A stretch of 6,750 bases of DNA from positions 1-6,750 of the forward strand of contig JAUVCP010000123.1 of assembly GCA_030590765.1 (NCBI GenBank), given 5' to 3'. Under the pieces are notes generated by a model. The model saw only the letters and a program-made list of their open reading frames with translations. It was not told the DNA's origin and did not search any database. Source of the stretch: Flavobacteriaceae bacterium (lineage in GTDB: Bacteria > Bacteroidota > Bacteroidia > Flavobacteriales > Flavobacteriaceae). The position numbers were made by a program, and so were the translations under genes. Shown in pieces: positions 1-6,318 of the stretch; within the stretch, counting starts at the first letter, position 1, and each line of letters starts with the position of its first letter.

Positions 1-46
1 ACGAAATAAAATGAAAAACTCAACTAATAAAACAGAAACCATAGTT

Positions 47-1966
47 ATGAAATTTTTAATGACTTTTTATTTGATTATTCTTTTTACCAACTTAGTAACT
101 GCACAAATACAGATAGTTGATAGCCCAAAATCAGGTTATGAAGAACGAATTATTTCGGCTGTAAACGAAATTAGAATTATTGATACACATGAGCATCTGG
201 TTACTGAGGAGCAACGGATAAAACAAGTCGATAAAATTGACTTCACGAATCTTTTTAAACATTATGCTAAAGAGGATTTAATTTCTGCCAGTAATGATAA
301 GGGATTGATTGAGTTAATTTACGATACAGATTTTTCTTTAAAAGATCGGTGGGAACTATTAGAACCAATTTACAAAGCCATGCGAACTACAGCATACGGT
401 CGTGTACCACTAATTGCTGCACGAGATTTGTTTGGGATTTCTGATATAAATTCAACTACAATTGAAGAATTATCTAATCGGATGAAAGTTGCAACAAAAC
501 CGGGCTGGTATGCATATGTCCTTAAAGAAAAGGCTAAGATCGATCTGTCTTTTCAAGATAATGGACATCAAAAATTCGATCCAAATTTTTATCGACATGT
601 TGAAAGATTTAGTCAGTTTGCATTAGTGTCATCAGGGTCTGAAATACGAGATTTCGGCTCTCAATATAATATGCCAATCAATGATATTGATGATTATTTA
701 AAATTACTCAGAAGCGTATTTATTGCAGGTATAGATTCGGGAATGATAGGAGTAAAAACTGGAGCAGCTTACGTTAGAACACTTCAATTTGATAATATTT
801 CAGAAGAAAAAGGAGAAGCTGTATTTACATCTCTTTTGAAAAATGATTCTGTAAGCGCAGCAGATATAAAAGCAGTTCAAGATTATTTAATGCATCGAAT
901 GTTAGATCTGGTTGATGAATTTAACATGCCTTTGCAAATTCATACCGGACTTCACGCAGGAAATGGAAATATAATTACCAATTCAAAACCTACACATCTA
1001 ACCAATTTATTTTTTGAGTATCCTGATATTGATTTTATTCTATTCCATGGTGGATATCCATATGGTGGTGAATTGGCAACTTTAGCAAAAAACTTTCCAA
1101 ATGTTTTTATAGATATGTGTTGGATGTACGTAATTTCTCCTTCGTACAGTGAACGTTATTTACATGAATGGTTGGAAACAATTCCAGCAAATAAAATTAT
1201 GGGATTTGGAGGTGATTATAGTTTTGTTGAAGCAATTTATGCACATTCTGTAATGGCTCGAAAAGTAATTTCAAAAGTATTAGTAGAAAAAGTTCGGACA
1301 GGATATATGACAGAAAGTGAAGCCATTGACGTGGCAAAAATGATCTTGCGTGAGAATGCCTTACGAATATTTAAACTGGAAGGGAATGTAAATCCTTATA
1401 CCGATAGTGAGGTTTTAAAAAGACCTGGACCTATTCATGATTGGTGGGAAATACACAAATCAGATACAGGTTTTATACAAAGTTGGAAAGTAATTGGAAT
1501 ATTCGATTTTGGAACAGGGCTTGACAATATTTACCCTCCAGAAAACGAGATCCAGTTCGATAAAAGTTATTCAGGAAAAGGAGGAAAGGTGGAATGGAAA
1601 ACTGAAAACACTACGGAATCTGGTTATCTTAATTTAATCGCTGTTTTTAGTAAAAGAAATAAAGAAATTAATCCGAGTTCAGAAGGAATAGCCTATGCTT
1701 ATACAGAAGTGATTAGTCCCGATAACAGAGAAATAAAAATAACGCTGGGCAGCAATGATGGTGCAAAAATGTGGATAAATGACGCCATTATTTACAATAA
1801 ACATACAGGAAGGAATGCCGTTGCTGATCATGAAATACTTACTGTAAAGCTTAAAAAGGGAAAAAATAAACTGTTGGTTAAAGTTGAAAATTTGGGTGCA
1901 AGCTGGGGACTTTATATTAGAATTATAGATCCTAAAAATGAATTAAAAATTAAAAAATTCAATTAA
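47..1966 (+). CDS. Secreted amidohydrolase (amidohydrolase-2 / uronate isomerase-like) with C-terminal beta-sandwich domain
   Basis: Probable metal-dependent hydrolase or isomerase with a TIM-barrel fold, exported from the cytoplasm. Numbered from the ATG at 47 (639 aa), residues 1-20 form a clean signal peptide (MKFLMTF..., cleavage near TA-Q). The barrel spans about 40-440: an HxH metal motif after strand 1 (DTHEHL, H48/H50), IHTGLH (H299, H303), FHGGYP (H334) and a late GFGGDY Asp (D390). This order of HxH, His, His, Asp is that of the amidohydrolase superfamily. Residues about 478-632 are a separate module with W480, YPPE, GSNDGAKMWIND (568-579) and a GxNKLLVKV stretch, a pattern seen in accessory domains of secreted glycosidases. 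An in-frame ATG at 11 would add 12 polar residues before the signal peptide; I prefer 47 because it gives a standard signal peptide, but neither start has a Shine-Dalgarno. The upstream promoter lies outside the window. The substrate is unknown; uronate isomerase activity itself is not implied. Confidence 0.85.
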   Translation: MKFLMTFYLIILFTNLVTAQIQIVDSPKSGYEERIISAVNEIRIIDTHEHLVTEEQRIKQVDKIDFTNLFKHYAKEDLISASNDKGLIELIYDTDFSLKDRWELLEPIYKAMRTTAYGRVPLIAARDLFGISDINSTTIEELSNRMKVATKPGWYAYVLKEKAKIDLSFQDNGHQKFDPNFYRHVERFSQFALVSSGSEIRDFGSQYNMPINDIDDYLKLLRSVFIAGIDSGMIGVKTGAAYVRTLQFDNISEEKGEAVFTSLLKNDSVSAADIKAVQDYLMHRMLDLVDEFNMPLQIHTGLHAGNGNIITNSKPTHLTNLFFEYPDIDFILFHGGYPYGGELATLAKNFPNVFIDMCWMYVISPSYSERYLHEWLETIPANKIMGFGGDYSFVEAIYAHSVMARKVISKVLVEKVRTGYMTESEAIDVAKMILRENALRIFKLEGNVNPYTDSEVLKRPGPIHDWWEIHKSDTGFIQSWKVIGIFDFGTGLDNIYPPENEIQFDKSYSGKGGKVEWKTENTTESGYLNLIAVFSKRNKEINPSSEGIAYAYTEVISPDNREIKITLGSNDGAKMWINDAIIYNKHTGRNAVADHEILTVKLKKGKNKLLVKVENLGASWGLYIRIIDPKNELKIKKFN

Positions 1967-2095
1967 ATATATGAATAATTTAATGCAGAATAGATTAAAG
2001 AATTTAAGGGAAAACCCCATTTTACAGGCTTTTACAATAAACATATTTTTTATTTTGAGGTAAATAATCATGTGTAAAAATCAATAAATGTGAAG

Positions 2096-2112
2096 TTCCT
2101 AAATATTAGGAA
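2096..2112. promoter_or_regulatory. Perfect palindrome (candidate operator) in the promoter of the propeller gene
   Basis: TTCCTAA-ATA-TTAGGAA is a perfect inverted repeat with 7-base arms and a 3-base centre. It ends three bases before the -7 box at 2116 and covers the place where the -33 box should lie. It sits upstream of the expected transcription start, so it would act as DNA (a dimeric regulator's site) and not as an RNA hairpin. The heptamer TTCCTAA occurs at only one other place that I found in the window, 6236-6242, also just upstream of a -7 box. The regulator is unknown. Confidence 0.5.
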
Positions 2113-2123
2113 TTGTAAATTTG
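2096..2123 (+). promoter_or_regulatory. Bacteroidota-type promoter for the propeller gene and downstream GDPD gene
   Basis: TAAATTTG at 2116-2123 matches the Bacteroidota -7 consensus TAnnTTTG exactly. The -33 position holds TTCC (2096-2099) instead of the usual TTTG, about 17 bases upstream, so the promoter may be weak or activator-dependent. Transcription would begin near 2128, leaving an AT-rich leader of about 30 bases before the ATG at 2158. This is inferred from the consensus and not from mapped transcripts. Confidence 0.5.
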
Positions 2124-2157
2124 CATTTTAATTAAAAGTTAATCAATAATATATACG

Positions 2158-4362
2158 ATGAAAAAAATAATTCTCCTTTTTAGTTTCCTTATTTCACTAA
2201 GTATTTCAGCTCAGAACACACACACGGATAAGTCTTTTACTCAAGATTATGCAGATAAATTTGAACTAGGTGGTAAAACTGTAAATGCAAATTTATGGAG
2301 TGTTGCAAGTAGTAGAGATAAAGATATAAGTATTGTTTCTTCAAATGGTCTGTTACAGCCATGGGATAAGAAAATAGTAAAAGATATTCATTATCGTCCT
2401 TTTGAAAACATGAAGGTTATATCTACCACAAGCTATAAAAATCAGATTATTTATCTTACGGATAAGGCTGTTTTAAGCAATGCTTTTGCAGGAAAGTTTT
2501 ACATGGATCATGGAATGAAAAGTCCTACTCATTTTGCTGTTGGAAATGACTTTAAAACTTTGGTTGTAGGAAATGGACAGTTAAAATCACTTCAAAATGA
2601 AAAAAAAGTATGGAACAAGTCCCTGACTGGTTTTAAACCAATTGAAGTAGTTTTTGATAAAGCGAACAATCGTTTTTTGATATTGACAAAACAAGAGGTT
2701 TATCAACTTAATTCTGGTAATAAATTTTCTAAAATATTTTCCGGTAAGAACTTAACAGCAATAACTGTTTTTAAAAATAATATAATTCTCGGTACTACAA
2801 ATGGATTATTGACTCTTAACGGAAAAACATTTAAAGCTGGATCGATCGATCAAAAATTACCATGGACAGAAATAACAACTGTTAAAAACATAAATGATCA
2901 ACTTTGGTTTGGTTCTACAAAGGGAGCTTTCAAATTTCGTAAAGATGGTAAATATGATTATTACGCATCCAAACGCTGGTTGGTAGATGATGAAGTAATT
3001 GATATAGCTGCCGGATCGAATAATAGTGTTTTGGTGTTAACCAAAAAAGGATTAAGTAAGATCAATTTTATTGAAATGACCTTAGCGGAAAAGGCAGATT
3101 ATTTTCAGGAAATTCAGCGTTCAAGACATATAAGACATGGGTATACAGGAAATCTTTCATTGACAATTCCAGGTGATGTTTCTTCGGGAATTTATCACGA
3201 TACAGATAATGATGGTCTTTGGACCTCAATGTACCTGGCAGGTGAATTGTTTAGATATGCAGTTACTAAATCTGAAGATGCAAAACTAAATGCTTACGAT
3301 GCATTTGAAGCTATGGAAAGACTTACAGATATTTCTGGAGTGAGTGGTTTCCCTGCCAGAGCTATTGAAAGAGAGGGAGTTGAACTGGATGAAGGATCAA
3401 ATGGTTTTTCACCGGAACAGATAGCTGCATGGCAAAAAGAAAACGGTAGTACATGGCAATTTGATAAAACAGGTAGATGGAAATGGAAGGTTTCAACCAG
3501 TAGTGATGAGTCTTGCGGGCACTTTTTTGTTTATGCACTTTTTGCTGAATTAGCTCCAGATAAAGTATGGAGAGACAGAGCAATTCGTCAGATCAAACTT
3601 CAAATGGATCATATCATTGAAAACGACTGGCATTTGGTAACCTGGAATGGAAAACCTACAAGATGGGGTAACTGGAGTCCAGAATATGTAAATAGTTTTC
3701 CGATTAATGTAGGGGACAGACGATTAAATTCTACCCTTATATTAGCATTTCTTCAAACCGCCTATCATTTTACCAGTGATGAAATTTACAAGAAAAAAGC
3801 TTATGAATTAATGGATAAATATGGTTATGGTGATAATGCAAATCGTCCGGCCTCGGTTATCCAACATGTGCCTGGAGAACCTTTAAGTGATGGATGGAAT
3901 CATTCGGATGACCAAATGTATTTTTTGACCATTCCTGCCTTTGTGAATTATTCTTTTACAGAAGAGCAAAAAGAGAAACAATTTGCTGCTGCTAAAAGTC
4001 ACTGGGAAATAGAACGATCTGAAAAGAATCCTGTATGGAATTTTTTATACGCTATGACAGGCGGAACTGATTATGATCTGGATGAATCTGTATGGTGGTT
4101 ACAAGAATTTCCACTGGATCTGATTTCATGGACGATTGATAATACACAAAGAAAAGATTTGGAAAAAATTGAGCCTAATTTTAGAAACCAGACCTATAAA
4201 GAAGTGCTCCCACCATCTGAACAACCGGTTCGTTTTCACAATGGTGCATATCGAAATAATTCTAATGGTGCCGGCCGTGGAGAAGAGGCCCCTTATATTT
4301 GGCTATTGCCTTATTGGATGGGTAGATATGTGGATGCAATTAGTGCTCCTGTTGAAAAATAA
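2158..4362 (+). CDS. Exported two-domain protein: N-terminal beta-propeller plus C-terminal alpha/alpha-toroid-like domain, function unknown
   Basis: Protein of 734 aa. Residues 1-19 are a signal peptide (MKKIILLFSFLISLSISAQ, cleavage near SA-Q), which supports the ATG at 2158. Residues about 40-305 carry propeller-blade motifs of the two-component-regulator-propeller kind: RFLILTKQEVYQL (172-184), ILGTTNGLLTL (210-220), LWFGSTKGAFKF (249-260) and VLVLTKKGLSKI (291-302). No kinase or DNA-binding domain follows, so it is not a hybrid sensor. Residues about 320-730 look helical and rich in Trp, His and acidic residues, with conserved-looking blocks DTDNDGLWTSMYLAGE (348-363), SSDESCGHFF (448-457), WNGKPTRWGNWSPE (496-509), RRLNS (521-525), DGWNHSDDQ (578-586) and GAGRGEEAPYIWLLPYW (704-720). 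This resembles six-hairpin (alpha/alpha) folds of glycosidases and lyases, but I cannot assign a family. Plausible acid/base residues are D350, D352, D450, E451, E509 and D584/D585. It is preceded by its own promoter and followed at 14 bases by a GDPD gene. Confidence 0.85.
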   Translation: MKKIILLFSFLISLSISAQNTHTDKSFTQDYADKFELGGKTVNANLWSVASSRDKDISIVSSNGLLQPWDKKIVKDIHYRPFENMKVISTTSYKNQIIYLTDKAVLSNAFAGKFYMDHGMKSPTHFAVGNDFKTLVVGNGQLKSLQNEKKVWNKSLTGFKPIEVVFDKANNRFLILTKQEVYQLNSGNKFSKIFSGKNLTAITVFKNNIILGTTNGLLTLNGKTFKAGSIDQKLPWTEITTVKNINDQLWFGSTKGAFKFRKDGKYDYYASKRWLVDDEVIDIAAGSNNSVLVLTKKGLSKINFIEMTLAEKADYFQEIQRSRHIRHGYTGNLSLTIPGDVSSGIYHDTDNDGLWTSMYLAGELFRYAVTKSEDAKLNAYDAFEAMERLTDISGVSGFPARAIEREGVELDEGSNGFSPEQIAAWQKENGSTWQFDKTGRWKWKVSTSSDESCGHFFVYALFAELAPDKVWRDRAIRQIKLQMDHIIENDWHLVTWNGKPTRWGNWSPEYVNSFPINVGDRRLNSTLILAFLQTAYHFTSDEIYKKKAYELMDKYGYGDNANRPASVIQHVPGEPLSDGWNHSDDQMYFLTIPAFVNYSFTEEQKEKQFAAAKSHWEIERSEKNPVWNFLYAMTGGTDYDLDESVWWLQEFPLDLISWTIDNTQRKDLEKIEPNFRNQTYKEVLPPSEQPVRFHNGAYRNNSNGAGRGEEAPYIWLLPYWMGRYVDAISAPVEK

Positions 4363-4376
4363 TTCATGAATTACGG

Positions 4377-5201
4377 ATGAGGCAAATCATTGGTATATTA
4401 ACATTCTTATCACTCTTACAATCTCCCTTGCTGTTTTCACAAGGAGAGATCAAGTTACCTGAGAGAGGCATTTGTGCGCACAGGGGAGCAAATGAAACAC
4501 ATCCCGAGAATACATTGGCTGCATTTAAAGAGGCAGTTCGCTTAGGTGCTCACATGGTGGAATTTGACGTACAGATCACCAAGGATAAATATTTAGTGAT
4601 CATGCATGATAAATCGGTTGACAGGACAACAAACGGTAAGGGATTGATAAGTGAACTAACTTTATCTGAAATTAAAAAATTGGATGCTGGTAACTGGAAA
4701 TCACAAAAGTTTAAAGGAGAAAAAGTCCCTACCTTAAAAGAGGCACTTGCTGTATTTCCAAAAAATATTTGGCTCAATATTCATCTAAAAGGAAACAAGG
4801 ATTTGGGAAAAGCCACTGCTAAAGTATTGATTTCGGAAGGTCGAATTCATCAAGGAGTTATTGCTTGTGGAAATAAGGCTGCAAGTGGGGTGAAAAATGT
4901 AAGTAGGCGTATAATGATCTGTAACATGGAGCGGCAGTCAGATAGAAATGAATATGTTCGAAAAACCATTCATGGGAAATATACATTCATTCAATTGTTA
5001 AAAAAGAGAAATGACAATAGATTACAAGATGATATAAGAATACTTAAACAAAATAAGATCAAAGTAAACTATTACTTTGGAGATACAGAAAGTGAAGTTA
5101 TGGAGTTATTTGATTTAGGAGTTGATTTTGTTTTAACCAATAAACTGGGTCAAATGCTTACTGTTGCAGAACAAATGGGGATAAATCGTTTAAATCAATA
5201 A
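4377..5201 (+). CDS. Secreted glycerophosphodiester phosphodiesterase (GDPD) family protein, first copy
   Basis: GDPD enzymes hydrolyse glycerophosphodiesters to glycerol-3-phosphate and an alcohol in a metal-dependent TIM barrel. This 274-aa protein has a signal peptide (residues 1 to about 22, ending LLFSQ) and the family signatures in order: AHRGA (H35, R36), HPENTLAAF (E44), VEFDVQ (E62, D64), MHDKSVDRTTNG (H77, D78) and a C-terminal GVDFVLTNK (248-256) in the place of the usual 'DGxxTD' block. Length is normal for a bacterial GDPD. The oddity is LNIHLKG (133-139), where the family usually reads 'IEIK': the Glu that helps hold the metal in known GDPDs is His136 here. It may therefore use a different metal geometry or substrate, or be weakly active. 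The gene starts 14 bases after the propeller gene's stop, so the two are probably one transcript. Family assignment is secure; substrate is not. Confidence 0.9.
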   Translation: MRQIIGILTFLSLLQSPLLFSQGEIKLPERGICAHRGANETHPENTLAAFKEAVRLGAHMVEFDVQITKDKYLVIMHDKSVDRTTNGKGLISELTLSEIKKLDAGNWKSQKFKGEKVPTLKEALAVFPKNIWLNIHLKGNKDLGKATAKVLISEGRIHQGVIACGNKAASGVKNVSRRIMICNMERQSDRNEYVRKTIHGKYTFIQLLKKRNDNRLQDDIRILKQNKIKVNYYFGDTESEVMELFDLGVDFVLTNKLGQMLTVAEQMGINRLNQ

Positions 5202-5204
5202 ATA

Positions 5205-5226
5205 ATCATGCTATGATATCTTTTTT
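5205..5226 (+). terminator. Weak terminator-like hairpin after the first GDPD gene
   Basis: ATCAT-GCT-ATGAT (5205-5217) forms a 5-bp stem with a 3-base loop and is followed by ATC and a run of six T (5221-5226). The stem has only one G-C pair, so any termination would be partial. It would allow read-through into the second GDPD gene, for which I found no clear promoter of its own between 5202 and 5278. Confidence 0.3.
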
Positions 5227-5278
5227 AGTCTTTTAAAAATCTTCAATTTCAATGTAATAAATGTTAATAGTTAGAATT

Positions 5279-6109
5279 ATGAAAAGCAGATTTTGTATTT
5301 ATCAAATTGTTTTAGTTCTTTTTTTAACTTTCTCGGCAAAGGTTTCGGCTCAGGAGAAAATCTACTTGGCAAAACCAAAACATGGAAATACCTATGTTAT
5401 TGCTCATAGAGGAGTACATAAGGGTATCCCGGAAAATACGTTGGCTGCATACCAAAAAGCAATAGACCTTGGTTGTGATTTTGTTGAAATTGATATTAGA
5501 AAGACTAAGGATGGTAGATTTGTAAGTGTTCATAATGAGACTGTTGATGCTTATACAGAAGGTGAAGTGAAAGGAAAAGTGGGTGATTTTACTTTGGCAG
5601 AATTAAAACAATTGAATATTGGTAAACGTGTTGGTCAAGAATGGGTAAATGAACGTGTTCCTACTTTTGAAGAGATCTTACAATTATGCAAAGGACAGAT
5701 AGGTATATATCTGGACCTTAAAGAACCAGATGTAAAAGCACAAATTGATATCATTAAAAAATATGGTATGGAGGGAGATATCATTTGGTATATTCCTGCT
5801 TCATACATGGATGTGATAAAAGAGGTAATAAAATATTGCAGTGAATGTATTATAATGCCGGATCCGGGATCAAAAAAGAACATTGAAAAAGTTGTAGAAG
5901 AAGTGCATCCCTTGTTACTTGCAACCGACATGGGGGAACTAAGTAAAGAATATATGGTTATTGCTAAGAAACTGAATGTTAAAGTGATTACAGATGATAA
6001 AAAGGGCAACTTAGAAGAGTGGAAAAAAATATTGAAAATGGGAGTCGAAGGAATTCAAACAGATGATCCAGAAAAGTTAATTCAATACTTAAAAGATAGA
6101 AATGAATAA
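5279..6109 (+). CDS. Secreted glycerophosphodiester phosphodiesterase (GDPD) family protein, second divergent copy
   Basis: Numbered from the ATG at 5279 (276 aa), residues 1-24 form a signal peptide (cleavage after KVSA, before QEK). An in-frame ATG at 5261 would add MLIVRI ahead of it; I chose 5279 because it gives a standard Lys-Arg n-region. Family signatures are AHRGV (H43, R44), PENTLAAYQKAIDLG (E52), VEIDIRKTKDG (E70, D72), SVHNETVDAYTEG (H85, N86) and GVEGIQTDDPEKL (255-267). Two positions depart from the usual pattern: the 'HD' motif is HN (N86), with the following 'RTTxG' replaced by AYTEG, and the 'EIK' motif is LDLK (D146, K148). The catalytic histidines and the E/D metal pair remain, so activity is possible, perhaps on an altered substrate. 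It is a tandem paralogue of the gene just upstream, alike mainly over the N-terminal half, but too different to be a recent duplicate. It is probably part of the same transcript by read-through. Confidence 0.87.
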   Translation: MKSRFCIYQIVLVLFLTFSAKVSAQEKIYLAKPKHGNTYVIAHRGVHKGIPENTLAAYQKAIDLGCDFVEIDIRKTKDGRFVSVHNETVDAYTEGEVKGKVGDFTLAELKQLNIGKRVGQEWVNERVPTFEEILQLCKGQIGIYLDLKEPDVKAQIDIIKKYGMEGDIIWYIPASYMDVIKEVIKYCSECIIMPDPGSKKNIEKVVEEVHPLLLATDMGELSKEYMVIAKKLNVKVITDDKKGNLEEWKKILKMGVEGIQTDDPEKLIQYLKDRNE

Positions 6110-6161
6110 TTGCTTGAGTTTAGACATACTAAATAGAAAATATGGACATTTTACGGGACAG

Positions 6162-6183
6162 TGTCTCATCATGAGATAATCTC
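6162..6183. repeat. Overlapping short inverted repeats downstream of the second GDPD gene
   Basis: Two perfect palindromes share a central arm: TCTCAT-C-ATGAGA (6164-6176) and GAGAT-A-ATCTC (6173-6183). As RNA, the first could fold as a 5-bp stem with a 3-base loop, extendable by a G-U and a T-A pair to 6162-6178. No T run follows, so it is a poor intrinsic terminator. It could be a weak 3' end structure or a protein-binding site for the promoter about 70 bases downstream. Confidence 0.3.
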
Positions 6184-6235
6184 AATTCCTTTCTGAAGAT
6201 AAAATACTATATGAATTGTATAAAATATTAGATAT

Positions 6236-6262
6236 TTCCTAACCTCTCATCCTTTATATTTG
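6236..6262 (+). promoter_or_regulatory. Bacteroidota-type promoter for the HupE/UreJ-family gene
   Basis: TATATTTG at 6255-6262 matches the -7 consensus TAnnTTTG exactly. As at the propeller gene, the -33 position carries TTCC, here within TTCCTAA (6236-6242), and not TTTG. The heptamer begins 19 bases before the -7 box here and 20 bases before it at the other promoter. The predicted leader to the ATG at 6319 is about 50 bases and AT-rich. Confidence 0.45.
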
Positions 6263-6318
6263 GGACATTGTTATAATAACTAGATTTTTTTTAAAATATT
6301 TTGACAAAAACAACAGCG

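Noticed and set aside
1..10. TAA at 7-9 as the end of an upstream gene.
   Set aside because: Only two codons precede it in the window, so an upstream coding region cannot be shown.
2008..2017. GGG-AAAA-CCC followed by T-rich sequence as a terminator of the amidohydrolase gene.
   Set aside because: The stem is only three base pairs and the following sequence is ATTTTAC, not a real T run.
1791..2045. 15-base direct repeat TTTACAATAAACATA at 1791-1805 and 2031-2045.
   Set aside because: One copy is inside the amidohydrolase coding region and one in the gap. A rough estimate for AT-rich DNA of this length gives about a one-in-ten chance of such a match, and nothing else supports a functional repeat.
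4136..4369. 77-codon + strand frame overlapping the end of the propeller gene.
   Set aside because: It lies almost wholly inside the propeller gene in another frame, and its translation shows no domain, signal peptide or family motif.
5635..6009. 124-codon minus-strand frame with hydrophobic, Ser-rich translation.
   Set aside because: It is the antisense shadow of the second GDPD gene, whose sense frame has clear family motifs. The other minus-strand frames at 3362-3583, 4550-4777 and 5324-5533 are likewise antisense to real genes.
6293..6302. AAAATATTTT palindrome preceded by a T run just before the HupE/UreJ gene as a terminator or operator.
   Set aside because: A simple A/T palindrome of this size is expected often in such AT-rich DNA, and it lies inside the predicted leader of the gene.
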